This document shows, one piece after another, positions 17,791 to 26,693 of a stretch of 64,000 nucleotides of DNA. This DNA is from Arthrobacter subterraneus (GTDB lineage: Bacteria > Actinomycetota > Actinomycetes > Actinomycetales > Micrococcaceae). The first letter of the stretch is position 1. Every line of letters begins with the position of its first letter. Under the pieces are notes generated by a model. It was not told the origin of the DNA, searched no databases, and worked only from the letters and a program-made list of their open reading frames with translations. The stretch covers positions 1-64,000 of the forward strand of contig NZ_FNDT01000008.1 of the NCBI RefSeq assembly GCF_900099735.1, in the 5' to 3' direction. The translations under genes were made by a program, and so were the position numbers.

Positions 17791-18240
17791 CTACTCGGAT
17801 TCGTACCGCTCAAGGATGGATTTCATCTGGGCTATTTCCTTCTGCTGGGTGTCCACGATCTCTGTGCACAGCTCCTCGATTTCCGGGTCGGTGATGTCCG
17901 ACTCCTGACAAACCAGGATGGCCCGGGAGTGGTGCGGAATCATCGACTTCAGAAACTGCTCGTTCCCGACGAACGTCTCGGTCCGTCCCAGCGCGAAGAC
18001 GCCAACAAACAGCAACGCGAAGCCGGCCAGCATGGCGATGTTCGCTTTCCTGTTCTGGAACATCGCCCACATTCCGATGACCATGACCACAGCCATTCCG
18101 GACACCATGAGCAACGCCATCCAGAAGTTGCTCAGGTTGTAATAGAAGTGGTCGACGGTGCGGACCATTGACATCGACAGCGTCCACATCACCGCGAGGC
18201 TGACCAGGAGGATGATGCCGAATTTTACGTACATCCGCAT
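17791..18240 (-). CDS. DUF305 family membrane protein
   Basis: A 149-aa protein with three N-terminal hydrophobic helices (about 5-27, 37-60, 68-86) and a C-terminal DUF305-like segment containing FLKSMIPHHSRAILVCQ and a later helix with QQKEIAQMKSIL. DUF305 is a ferritin-like, His/Met-rich domain frequently linked to copper. The gene lies 10 nt after the Cys-rich copper-binding gene, in the same orientation, which supports a joint role in copper handling. The spacing to its upstream neighbour suggests one transcript. Confidence 0.82.
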   Translation of the reverse strand: MRMYVKFGIILLVSLAVMWTLSMSMVRTVDHFYYNLSNFWMALLMVSGMAVVMVIGMWAMFQNRKANIAMLAGFALLFVGVFALGRTETFVGNEQFLKSMIPHHSRAILVCQESDITDPEIEELCTEIVDTQQKEIAQMKSILERYESE

Positions 18241-18250
18241 GGCGCCTCCT

Positions 18251-18661
18251 CTAGTTCAGTGTCGCGAGCAGTTCCTCGCAGGCCTTCTCGCAGCGGCGGC
18301 AGGCCTCGGCGCAGACCTTGCAGTGCTCGTGCATTTCGGCATGGCCTCCGCACTCGTCGCCGCAGGCCTTGCAGGCAGTGCGGCACGCTTCGAGGACCGC
18401 ACGCGTGAGGTTGGCGTCATACCCCGTGTGGCGGGAGAGGACGTTGCCGGTGGTGGCGCAGATGTCCGCGCAGTCCAGGTTGGTCCGGATGCACTTGGTC
18501 AGCTCAGCGACCATATCCTCGCTGAGGCAGGCGTCGGCGCAGGCCGTACAGGTCTGCGCGCACTCAAAGCACGCCTCGATGCATTCGGCGAGCTTCGCAC
18601 GGTCCACTCCGCCGAGATCCTTGGGGTAGGTGTCAAGCATGGCTGCTACATGGTGGGTCAT
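18251..18661 (-). CDS. Cys-rich four-helix-bundle copper-binding protein (Csp/DUF326-like)
   Basis: A 136-aa cytosolic-looking protein packed with cysteines in helical spacing: CIEACFECAQTCTACADAC, CIRTNLDCADIC, CRTACKACGDEC and CKVCAEACRRCEKAC. This is the pattern of copper storage proteins, which fill a four-helix bundle with thiolate-bound Cu(I). There is no signal peptide, so it is likely a cytosolic store. It is flanked by the DUF305 protein and a secreted His/Met/Cys protein, forming a compact copper-response group. No CopA-type ATPase or CsoR-type repressor is seen in the window. Confidence 0.88.
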   Translation of the reverse strand: MTHHVAAMLDTYPKDLGGVDRAKLAECIEACFECAQTCTACADACLSEDMVAELTKCIRTNLDCADICATTGNVLSRHTGYDANLTRAVLEACRTACKACGDECGGHAEMHEHCKVCAEACRRCEKACEELLATLN

Positions 18662-18728
18662 TTCATTCTCCTCATCCAGTGTCGGTTGATACGTGGCGGG
18701 CGCGCGGAAAAAGCGCGCAGGAGAGAAT

Positions 18729-19142
18729 TTATGTCCGGCAGATGGACAGGGCCGTCAGCGACGGCGTGAGATGGTCGCGTTTTTCCAGTGCGGGCGTGAA
18801 CGCCCCGGGAGGCGGCTCACCGTCGTCGGGCGCTGTCAGCAACGCTTCCACCGCCGGGAGGAAGGCAGCCGGTTCAGCGGGCAGTGCCCGCTGTTGGACG
18901 ACGACGGCGTTCGGCGAATCGGACTGCTGGTAGCAGCATGCCTTCGCCGACGGCGATCCAGCAGGGACGGGCATGTCCATGGCAACCCGAGCATCGTTGG
19001 CCGTCGGTGCGCCGTGGTGCTCCATCTGGAGGCAGAGCGCTGCGGCGGCAGAGGTGGTGAAGGCGACCAGGAGCGAGAAGCAGAGCACCGCACGCAGGAT
19101 GGTGCAGACAACGGGCGCTGCGCCGGCCTGCGCCTTCCTCAC
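18729..19142 (-). CDS. Small exported His/Met/Cys-containing protein, unknown
   Basis: A 137-aa protein with an N-terminal hydrophobic signal or anchor (about 10-35, ILRAVLCFSLLVAFTTSAAAA). The following stretch has LCLQMEHHG, VAMDMPVP and ACCYQQ, a concentration of Cys, Met and His that could bind copper. The C-terminus ends LTPSLTALSICRT. I know no defined family for it, although small proteins of this layout occur beside copper genes. It lies 67 bp upstream of the Csp-like gene in the same direction. The start is uncertain because the Shine-Dalgarno spacing (GGGGGTGA about 10 bases away) is long. Confidence 0.6.
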   Translation of the reverse strand: MRKAQAGAAPVVCTILRAVLCFSLLVAFTTSAAAALCLQMEHHGAPTANDARVAMDMPVPAGSPSAKACCYQQSDSPNAVVVQQRALPAEPAAFLPAVEALLTAPDDGEPPPGAFTPALEKRDHLTPSLTALSICRT

Positions 19143-19217
19143 GAGTAATTCACCCCCACACGTTCCGGTTACGTACTTCCACCATAACGAACCGTAAGTA
19201 AGCTGACTAGTTCACTG

Positions 19218-19265
19218 GGTGGCGGACCCGAGGGGTGGCGGACCCGAGGGGTGACGGAGCCGACG
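19218..19265. repeat. 16-bp tandem repeat, three copies
   Basis: ggtggcggacccgagg occurs at 19218-19233 and 19234-19249, and a diverged third copy follows (ggtgacggagccgacg). It lies in the 245-bp gap between the copper group and the end of the LuxR genes, in which I see no gene. Confidence 0.7.
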
Positions 19266-19387
19266 ACGGCTGGGGACGAGCCTTAGTCTGGGGAAGGCTT
19301 CGACGTCGCCGGCTCCACTGATAACTCTAGGAAAGCTACCTACCCATTACCTGAGTAGTAGGTACCCGACTTTAGGGTAAAAAGTAC

Positions 19388-22084
19388 TCACCCGGTACTC
19401 GCTGAATCGGCCCCCGGAAGCTCCTCGCGCCGGGTGATTCCGAGCTTGGCGAAGATCCGGTAGAGGTGCCCCTCGACGGTGCGGACCGAGACGCCCTGCG
19501 CGTCCGCAATCTCCCGGTTGGAGTAGCCCTTGCCGGCGAGTTTGGCGATGTCCCGCTCGCGCTGCGTGAGCTTGGCGGTGGAACGCACCGCCTCGAACTG
19601 CGGGCTTTGCAGACCTTCGAGCTGCCCGATGATGGTGTTGAGCTTCTGCTGCACCGTCCGCGACTTGTGCTCCTCGCCACGCTGGGAGAGGTACCGCACG
19701 GCCTTGCCCAGACACTCGGCGGCGATGAGCAAATACCCGCAGGACTGGGCAAGCTCGGCGGCGTCCATCAGCGCGGCGGGGTCCTTCCGGACCGCGGCGT
19801 CGGCCATCGCCGTCAGCACAGCCCCTTCCGGTCCCTCGAACGTCCGTGCCAGCCGCGCCAGCGGTTCGAAGCAGCGCTCGTCTCCCAGCCGCCCGGCAAG
19901 TTCAAGCGCGACGACGGCAAGCACAGTCATGCTGTCTGCCTCCGCCTTCCTGGCCAGCACATGCAATTCCTCGATGCTCCGGGCGGCGCCCTGGAACAGG
20001 GCGTTGGCAGCGACAACGTGCACCTTGCCGAGGAGCCGTGCCTGCATGGTCCCCAGGCTGGCACACCCTTCGAATTCGGTGGCGTACCCTCGGGCACGGG
20101 TGGTGTCCCCCACCATGGTGCAGGAGAACGCCGCAAGGCCCAGCGCCATGGGCATCAGCTGGTTGGAGTCGGACTCCCGCAGGCCCTCGACCCCGAGGAT
20201 CAACGAGGTGCGCGCGCTGGACATGAGGCCTTTCCGCAGCGCGATGAGCCCCTCGGACAGTTCGGTGATGCCGGTGAAGGAGGTGGGCCCGCTCGGCTTC
20301 GAGCGGACCAGTGTGTCGAGGAGCTCCTCGATCTCATCCCACAGGCCGGCATGCGCCAGGGAGGTGAAGTGGCGGGTGAGCACAAACTCCGTGTGCCCTA
20401 CGAACTGGTTCCCGTGGGTCGCGATGATCTGCAGCGCCTCGCCGCTGGCGCGGGTCCCTTCGAGCGCCCGGCCGGTGGATCCAAGTGCCTCTCCGAGCAG
20501 GCTGAGGCCGGCAAGCCGGACCTCGTCCGTGCAGTACCGGTCGGCGAGGACGTCGCGCAGGATGCCCTCCGCCTCACGGAACCTGCCCTCGTAGTTGAGG
20601 GCAAAGCCCTCCATGATCCGGTACCCGTTGCGGGACACGGCCAGGCCCAGTTTGATCTGCGGATCGTCGGGGGAATCCGCTGCCGCGGCGATGCGCTCGG
20701 CGATGTGTTCCCAGCGGACGACGTCGGCCCTGATCTGATTGGGGGCATCCTCGCCGCGGACCCGCAGCGCGATGGACAGCAGTGACGCTTCCTTGGCCAG
20801 GGTGAAGCCGGTGCACTGGTCCAGCACTTCATCGACAATCTCGCGGGCGTAGGCAAAGTGCCCCCGCGTCATCTGGGCACGCGCAATCTCCACGAGGGCA
20901 TTGCCGCGCAGCTCCGGGGTGTGGACGGCGCGTGAGGCACGCAGCGCAAAGTCGGCGTCGTGCAGCCGGTTGGCCACCACCGCCGCCCGCAGCAGCGTCT
21001 TGTCATCCGGCGGGAGCCCGCAGTCAAGCCCCCAGGCCACAAAGCGGAGGAAGCCGTCAGCGGTGCTCGATTCCTGGTCGAAGACGTCCAGGACCTTCCG
21101 TCGGATGGTGAGGCTGCGCCCGGCGGGGACATCCTGCCGGATCACTTCCCCGTACAGCGGATGGCTGAGGGTGACCAGGCGCTCCCGGCCATCGGCGATC
21201 GAGATCAGCCCGTCCTCATGCAGCTCCGAGACACCCAGCCGGTCGGTGCAGTGCACCAGTGCGTCGAAGGGCATGGGTTCCGCGAGCGCCAGGGTCTCCA
21301 GCACCGACATCTGCGCCGGCGTCCTGCGGCGGAAGCGGGCCTTGATGAGGTCGATGAGGCTGACATCGAGCGGCGGCGCCGGACCCACCAAACGCCAGAC
21401 CTTGTTCCGCACGCCGAGGTAGCCGGATCGTTTCGCCTGCCGCAGGAGGGCCAGCAGGAACATGGGATTGCCGCCGGACATCTTCGCCAGGGTGGCGCTG
21501 ACGCTTGCCAGGACGTCGCCCCCCAGTTCCCGCCGGCAGAGCTCGTGCACCTCCAGGTCGGTCAGTGGCCGGACGTCGTACCGGCGCAGCAGTCCGTCCT
21601 GCTGCATGGCGCTGAATTCCGAGGTCGGGCCGGGTTTGTCGCGTGCCAACGCCAGGAGCCGGGCGCGCCTGCCGGCCACCAGCTGCGACAGCAGCACACT
21701 GGTGCTGTCGTCGAGTTCGTGGGAATCATCCACCAGGAACAGCGGCATCTTCTTGCTGCCGTTCGAACTGGAATCGAGGTGGGACATGAGGCTGCGGTAC
21801 ACCGCAATGGAGGAGCCGACGTCGTTGATTGACAGTGAGTGCAGATAGGGCGAGAGCGCTCCAAAAGGGACCTTACGCAGTGAGGGGCTGGCGGAGACGG
21901 GCAACAGGGAAACAGTGCCGTCCAGGTGCTTCGCCACCGTCCGGGCGAGCGCGGTTTTCCCGACGCCCGCCTCGCCGATGAGGATGGCGCCCAGATACTG
22001 GGAGCCGCTGAGCGCAGAAACGACCTCCTCGACAAGGTCATCACGCCCAACCAGATCCTGCCCGCTGTCGATGTGTTCCCCCAT
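19388..22084 (-). CDS. LAL-type LuxR family regulator (first of tandem pair)
   Basis: An 898-aa large ATP-binding LuxR regulator. The N-terminal AAA/STAND domain has Walker A GEAGVGKTAL (37-46) and a Walker B-like MPLFLVDDSHELD. A long helical TPR-like middle follows, and a C-terminal LuxR HTH (LTQRERDIAKLAGKGYSNREIADAQGVSVRTVEGHLYRIFAKLGI). Such proteins are signal-dependent activators. The gene starts 8 nt after the stop of the related regulator at 22093-24720. The ligand and targets are not evident; the downstream gap contains only direct and inverted repeats. Confidence 0.9.
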   Translation of the reverse strand: MGEHIDSGQDLVGRDDLVEEVVSALSGSQYLGAILIGEAGVGKTALARTVAKHLDGTVSLLPVSASPSLRKVPFGALSPYLHSLSINDVGSSIAVYRSLMSHLDSSSNGSKKMPLFLVDDSHELDDSTSVLLSQLVAGRRARLLALARDKPGPTSEFSAMQQDGLLRRYDVRPLTDLEVHELCRRELGGDVLASVSATLAKMSGGNPMFLLALLRQAKRSGYLGVRNKVWRLVGPAPPLDVSLIDLIKARFRRRTPAQMSVLETLALAEPMPFDALVHCTDRLGVSELHEDGLISIADGRERLVTLSHPLYGEVIRQDVPAGRSLTIRRKVLDVFDQESSTADGFLRFVAWGLDCGLPPDDKTLLRAAVVANRLHDADFALRASRAVHTPELRGNALVEIARAQMTRGHFAYAREIVDEVLDQCTGFTLAKEASLLSIALRVRGEDAPNQIRADVVRWEHIAERIAAAADSPDDPQIKLGLAVSRNGYRIMEGFALNYEGRFREAEGILRDVLADRYCTDEVRLAGLSLLGEALGSTGRALEGTRASGEALQIIATHGNQFVGHTEFVLTRHFTSLAHAGLWDEIEELLDTLVRSKPSGPTSFTGITELSEGLIALRKGLMSSARTSLILGVEGLRESDSNQLMPMALGLAAFSCTMVGDTTRARGYATEFEGCASLGTMQARLLGKVHVVAANALFQGAARSIEELHVLARKAEADSMTVLAVVALELAGRLGDERCFEPLARLARTFEGPEGAVLTAMADAAVRKDPAALMDAAELAQSCGYLLIAAECLGKAVRYLSQRGEEHKSRTVQQKLNTIIGQLEGLQSPQFEAVRSTAKLTQRERDIAKLAGKGYSNREIADAQGVSVRTVEGHLYRIFAKLGITRREELPGADSASTG

Positions 22085-22092
22085 GGTCCGCC

Positions 22093-24720
22093 TTACTCCA
22101 GGAGGAGAGCCAGCTGGCTACGCGAAGACACCCCGAGTTTCGAGTAGAGCCGATAGATATGACCTTCGATGGTCCGTACTGAAACGCACATGACCTGAGC
22201 TATATCACGGTTGGTGTGGCCTTGGGCAGCCAGGACCGCGATGCTACGCTCCCGGTCGGTGAGGGATTCCAGTGCGCCGCGCCGCCCTGTGACCCCGGGC
22301 GCTCCGACTCCGCGCAGCACCCTGTCCGCTTCCGTGACGGCCACCTCTTCGCCGCTTTCCTGGGCCAGGTGGGCTGCGAGCCGGGCAGCGTCGGCGGCCA
22401 GCCGGTGGTTCCCGAGTTCCAGAGCCTTTTGGGATGCGAGCAGCAGTTGGTGCGTGTCCTTGGAGGCGATGCCCTTCCCGTACAGGGCGCAGACCTCGGC
22501 GAACGGCCCCTGCGAGGCGAGGGCGGAGGAGAACAGCCGGTCCGCCGCGGACTCCAGCCCCAACTGCACCGCCTGGCACAGGAACAGCAGTTCGTGGCCG
22601 ATGTTCCCCAGTGCGTGGTCTTCGTCCGCGAGCTCCAGCATCCGCTCGGCCACCTCCACCGGAGCCTTGGTGGCAAGCATGGCGAGCGTGGCGAAGTATT
22701 CGGTGGCCCTGGTGTTGTGCCAGGACATGCGGTTGTGGCGGTGGTCGGTCCGTCCCAGGTGCTCCTGGGCTGCCCGGGCTTCGCCCACCAGGGCGTAGGC
22801 GTAGGCGGTGGTTGCCTCGGCGATGGGGAGGGTCTGCTGCCGGTCGCGCACCCGGATCTGGCTGAGCGCGGGGAGCAGCTTGTCCAGCGCCTCCGTTCCA
22901 CGTCCCGCGTAGGCCAGCAGGCACCCTTCTGCGAATTCCGACGCCGAGCCGTCATAGGCGCTTTCCTTGCCGTGGTTGGCAGGTGAGGCAGCCATCTCGA
23001 TGCACTCGTTCCACCGGCCGGACAGGACCATCAGTTTGAAAATCCGGGCCATGGCGGCCTCCTGCAGGAGCGTGTCTCCGCCGCTGTCCACCAGACGTGA
23101 CAGCATCGAGGAAGCAAGCCGGACGCCGTCGTCCTGCCGTCCTGTCATGGCGAGCGCCTCCGCCACCCAGCCCAGCAGCCCGTGGTTCTGCAGCTCGCTT
23201 GACCGGTCCAGCAGGAAGTCGCTGTACTCCTCCAACAGCTCGGCGTAGCGGCCGTTGTGAACGGCGAGTTCCGCGGCCAGCATGTCAGTCTGGTTCACGA
23301 GGGCTTCAATGTCCGGGGCGCCGGTTTCCACGCTCAGCCTGCGGCGGATCTCCGCAAGGAGCGGCTCGGCTTCGGCGTGCCGGGAGGGGTTCCTCATCAG
23401 CAACCGGCACTGGAGGAGGCCTACCTCGACCCAGTCGTGGAGTTGCGGTGCAGCGTGGGTTTTCAGGAACTGGTCAAGGACCATCAGGCCCCCGGAGGTG
23501 TCGCCGTCCACTCCCAGGGCGTGGGCCTCCTCGATGACCGCCTGCGGTATGGCGGAGTAGTTGGGGATGGCGTGGATGAAACGCAGCGCCGACTCACCCT
23601 CGCGCAACCGGTTGGCAAGCCGGGCGGCATCGATCAGGGTCTCGGCGTCGAGCTCTGCGCCGATCTCCAGGCACCAGGCGGCGTAGGACATCCGCGTGAT
23701 CGCCGGCATGCTGGCGCCCCTGGTCTCGGTGGCGATGGCCCGCATCAGCTCCCGGCCGCGCCCCAGCGGCACCTGTGACCGGACCACTTCGCTCACCAGT
23801 CCGTTGGCCACCCGGACGTTGGGACTGTCGCCGTGCTCCACGTCAATGGCTTTCCGCTCCTGCAGCGAGTCCAGGGCCGACGACGGCACAAACCGGAGCA
23901 GCAGGTCCAGCGGTGCAACACCCACCACTGAAATGAGCTCCAGCGCCTCACGTTCCTCGGCGGGCATGCGGCGCAGGCGGACCATGATCCAGTCGGTCAT
24001 GGAGCGCCGTGTCTTGGGCACCGAGAGGGGCTTGGCCACCCACACGCCGTCGCGTTCCAGCATCTCGCCGGAGTCCACCTGCTCGCGGGTCAGCGCCTGC
24101 AGGAAGAGCGGGTTGCCGCCGGTGGTGTGCCACATGCTCGCGGCAGCCGCCCGGGACACCGGTGCGTCGAGGGCTGCGGAGAGCAGCCTGGTGGTGGCGG
24201 CGAGGTTCAGCGGTTCAAGGTCGATCCGGCGCAGCACACCGTCCTTCCAGAGGTCGCAGAATTCCTCCGGCGACGCGTCGATGGACTGGCAGATGGCGAT
24301 GAGCTTCACCGCGCCCACCCGGACGAGGTGAGCGAGGGCCATCGCCGAGGAGGAGTCGAGTTCCTCGAGGTTGTCGGCGAGGATCAGGGTTTGCCGGCCG
24401 TCCTCGCGCCGGGCATAGAGTTCCTGCAGTCCGCGCAGCAGCATCAGGGGGTTGCCCACAATCGCGTCGTCGAGATCGCTGAGCACAAAGCTGAGGGCCC
24501 CGTAGGGCATCTTTGATGCAATTGCCGAGCCGCGGACGTAGACAAGCTCAAAGGAATCATCCACCTCGCGGGCAATCCGCTGGGCCAGCGCGGTCTTTCC
24601 CACCCCCGACTGTCCGGTGATGATCACGCCGCGCCACGCGCTGTCCAGCAGTGCGTTGCGTGCCTCTGCCAGCTCCGGGTCCCGGCCTACCAGGGGCCAC
24701 TCACCGTGGACGTTCAGCAT
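22093..24720 (-). CDS. LAL-type LuxR family regulator (second of tandem pair)
   Basis: An 875-aa relative of its neighbour, sharing the same layout: Walker A GQSGVGKTAL (36-45), a Walker B-like LILADNLEELD, a helical middle, and a C-terminal HTH (LTDRERSIAVLAAQGHTNRDIAQVMCVSVRTIEGHIYRL). The two proteins are clearly paralogous but diverged in the sensor region, so they may answer different ligands or act as a heteromer. It is the promoter-proximal gene. A perfect 10-bp inverted repeat lies 58 bp upstream of the start and could be an autoregulatory site. Confidence 0.9.
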   Translation of the reverse strand: MLNVHGEWPLVGRDPELAEARNALLDSAWRGVIITGQSGVGKTALAQRIAREVDDSFELVYVRGSAIASKMPYGALSFVLSDLDDAIVGNPLMLLRGLQELYARREDGRQTLILADNLEELDSSSAMALAHLVRVGAVKLIAICQSIDASPEEFCDLWKDGVLRRIDLEPLNLAATTRLLSAALDAPVSRAAAASMWHTTGGNPLFLQALTREQVDSGEMLERDGVWVAKPLSVPKTRRSMTDWIMVRLRRMPAEEREALELISVVGVAPLDLLLRFVPSSALDSLQERKAIDVEHGDSPNVRVANGLVSEVVRSQVPLGRGRELMRAIATETRGASMPAITRMSYAAWCLEIGAELDAETLIDAARLANRLREGESALRFIHAIPNYSAIPQAVIEEAHALGVDGDTSGGLMVLDQFLKTHAAPQLHDWVEVGLLQCRLLMRNPSRHAEAEPLLAEIRRRLSVETGAPDIEALVNQTDMLAAELAVHNGRYAELLEEYSDFLLDRSSELQNHGLLGWVAEALAMTGRQDDGVRLASSMLSRLVDSGGDTLLQEAAMARIFKLMVLSGRWNECIEMAASPANHGKESAYDGSASEFAEGCLLAYAGRGTEALDKLLPALSQIRVRDRQQTLPIAEATTAYAYALVGEARAAQEHLGRTDHRHNRMSWHNTRATEYFATLAMLATKAPVEVAERMLELADEDHALGNIGHELLFLCQAVQLGLESAADRLFSSALASQGPFAEVCALYGKGIASKDTHQLLLASQKALELGNHRLAADAARLAAHLAQESGEEVAVTEADRVLRGVGAPGVTGRRGALESLTDRERSIAVLAAQGHTNRDIAQVMCVSVRTIEGHIYRLYSKLGVSSRSQLALLLE

Positions 24721-24777
24721 CGCTGCACCCCGGCTCTTCGAAACTTCCCATCCGGTGGCCGTACGTCATCGCCCTGC

Positions 24778-24803
24778 GGTGCTGACAGTGGCCTGTCAGC
24801 ACC
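24778..24803. promoter_or_regulatory. Perfect 10-bp inverted repeat upstream of the LAL genes
   Basis: ggtgctgaca-gtggcc-tgtcagcacc. It lies in the promoter region of the leftward regulator gene (start 24720) and has no U-tract on either side, so an operator is more likely than a terminator. The remainder of the gap up to 24937 shows no gene. Confidence 0.5.
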
Positions 24804-24937
24804 GAGCGTCAAAAAATCATCCATCGAGTCCGCCCCAACACGTCATGCGCTAGGCCAATAGACTACGCCCGGACGGGCCGGGTTGCACCCATTGTTTCCT
24901 TGATTAATCAATGAAATGGAGGAATCGGAGGCGGGCA

Positions 24938-24997
24938 CAAAAAAGGGACCGACGTTGGGATGGGGGTGGCCCAGTCTCAGAGGCCGCCCAACGTCGG
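24938..24997 (-). terminator. Intrinsic terminator of the rplY-pth operon
   Basis: ccgacgttggg (24949-24959) pairs perfectly with cccaacgtcgg (24987-24997), and on the minus strand the stem is followed shortly by a run of U (A residues at about 24939-24944). It lies 63 bp after the pth stop. Confidence 0.85.
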
Positions 24998-25059
24998 CCC
25001 CCGCTTTTGGGGCCATCAGGCCATGCAGTCCTGTAAGGAACTGCGTGAACAGTTTACCG

Positions 25060-25647
25060 CTACTTACCCGCAGAATGAAACTTCTGCTGGGCGGTCAGCA
25101 AACCGTCCAGGACAACGCTTTCGACGGCGTCGGCCGCCTCCTCCAACAGGATGGGGAGGTCTTTCTTCTCGGTGGAGCTGAAGTCCTTCAGCACGTAGTC
25201 GGCGGCTTCCTGCCGGCCAGGCGGGCGTCCGACGCCCACGCGCACCCGCAGGTACTCCTTGGTGCCGAGCGCCTTGCTGATGTCGCGGAGGCCGTTGTGG
25301 CCGCCCTCTCCCCCGCCGATCTTCACCTTGATGGTGTTGAAGGGTATGTCGATCTCGTCATGCACCGCCACCACGTGGTCCGGCTCGATCCCGTAGAACT
25401 TCGCCAGCTGGGACACGGGCCCGCCGGTGAGGTTCATGTAGGTGAGCGGCTTGGTGAGGATGAGCTTCGGCCCGCCGATTCCCAGCCTGCCGTCAAGTAC
25501 GACGGCGCGTGCCTTGGAGGTGCCGAACCTGCCACCCAGCCGCGCACCGAGCACGTCGAGGACCATCTGGCCCACATTGTGCCGGTTGCCGGCATAGCCG
25601 GGCCCGGGATTCCCGAGCCCGGCTATCAGCCAGGTGTTGTCTGACAC
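25060..25647 (-). CDS. pth: Peptidyl-tRNA hydrolase
   Basis: A 195-aa enzyme that releases tRNA from prematurely terminated peptidyl-tRNA. Family motifs are clear: WLIAGLGNPGPGYAGNRHNVG with the catalytic His, LTKPLTYMNLTG, VHDEIDIPF, and GGGEGGHNGLRDI. The start used is GTG at 25647, 10 nt after the rplY stop, because the family normally begins only a few residues before GLGNPG. An in-frame ATG at 25677 would overlap rplY and add 10 residues. Neither has a strong Shine-Dalgarno. Confidence 0.93.
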   Translation of the reverse strand: MSDNTWLIAGLGNPGPGYAGNRHNVGQMVLDVLGARLGGRFGTSKARAVVLDGRLGIGGPKLILTKPLTYMNLTGGPVSQLAKFYGIEPDHVVAVHDEIDIPFNTIKVKIGGGEGGHNGLRDISKALGTKEYLRVRVGVGRPPGRQEAADYVLKDFSSTEKKDLPILLEEAADAVESVVLDGLLTAQQKFHSAGK

Positions 25648-25657
25648 CGGTGGAGTC

Positions 25658-26293
25658 TTAGGACTCTTGAACCACATCGCCGGTAGCTTCTTCAGCGGTG
25701 GCTTCGCCGCCGTCGGAGTCAACGCCGGTCTCGGTGGCGGTCTCGCCCAGGTCCTCGACAACCGGCGAGGAAACGTTGATGATCAGCGTCTCGGCTTCGG
25801 TCAGGAGGGTGACGCCCTTGGGGAGGCGGATGTCCGAGGCGTAGACGTGGTCGCCCACGCCGTGGCCGTCAAGGTTGACGGTGAGGGACTCGGGCAGGTG
25901 GGTTGCCTCGGCCTCAACCGACACGGTGGTCTGCTCCAGGTTGGTGACGACGCCCGGCTTGGGCTCGCCCTCAACGTGGATGTTGACCTCGACGGTGACC
26001 TTCTCGCCGCGGCGGACGGTCAGCAGGTCGATGTGCTCGACGATCTGCTTGAGGGGGTTGCGCTGGACGTCCTTGGCGAGGGCGAGGTGGTTTTCGCCGT
26101 CGACGTCGACGCTGAGGAGGGCGTTGGCGTGGCGGACTGCCAGCGTGGTTGCCTTGGCGGGCAGCAGCACGTGGATGGGATCGGCGCCGTGGCCGTAGAT
26201 GACGGCGGGGATCTTGTTGGCGCGGCGTGCCTGGCGGGCAGCGCCCTTACCGAAATCGGTGCGCAGTTCTGCGGCGATCTTCTGCTCGGACAT
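25658..26293 (-). CDS. rplY: 50S ribosomal protein L25/general stress protein Ctc
   Basis: A 211-aa L25 of the long CTC type, which binds 5S rRNA. The N-terminal L25 domain (ELRTDFGKGAARQARRANKIPAVIYGHG) is followed by the TL5/CTC beta domain (HLPESLTVNLDG, DIRLPKGVTLL) and an acidic tail rich in Glu, Ala and Thr. AGGAG lies seven bases before the ATG. It forms a two-gene unit with pth, a pairing common in many bacteria, ended by the terminator at 24938-24997. Confidence 0.95.
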   Translation of the reverse strand: MSEQKIAAELRTDFGKGAARQARRANKIPAVIYGHGADPIHVLLPAKATTLAVRHANALLSVDVDGENHLALAKDVQRNPLKQIVEHIDLLTVRRGEKVTVEVNIHVEGEPKPGVVTNLEQTTVSVEAEATHLPESLTVNLDGHGVGDHVYASDIRLPKGVTLLTEAETLIINVSSPVVEDLGETATETGVDSDGGEATAEEATGDVVQES

Positions 26294-26693
26294 GATGTCT
26301 CCTGAGTGTTTGTGGTCTTCTGGGCGTACCGTGCGATGAAGTGACGAAAGCCCAGGACCATCCCGGCGCAAACATGTGCGCGTTGTCAGGAAAGCCGCCA
26401 GCCACCGTCGATCACGGAGCAAGTTCTGGAGTTCACCAGACTGCTCCCTCGCCTAGGCATCGAGGATCCATGTTACAGCATGGGCGGTGGGCTGGCGTGT
26501 GCGCGACATCCCGGAACTTTGAGCACATTTCGAAATTGAGCACTGTCCAGTGGCGTTACTCGATTGACGAGGCGAAGAAAAAGCGATCGAGAACGCGAAT
26601 ATGGCGGCATCAAATCCCTAGGCGTCACGACGAACGTGGCCAGCGTATTTGCCAATCTGCTGAGTTCCACCTTTGGCAGTGAACTGAAATAGC
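26294..26693. other. Intergenic region upstream of rplY
   Basis: There is no credible gene. It should carry the rplY promoter. An imperfect hairpin (ggagca...tctgg at 26416-26429 with ccagactgctcc at 26436-26447) is the only structure noticed. A/T content is higher toward 26550-26690, near the boundary with the polysaccharide locus. Confidence 0.5.

Noticed and set aside
19330-19400. actttaggg and gagtagt motifs after the LAL genes that resemble sequences before the GT2 gene (6400-6580)
   Set aside because: The shared words are short and the LAL-side copy is downstream of the genes, so a common operator cannot be argued without a motif search.
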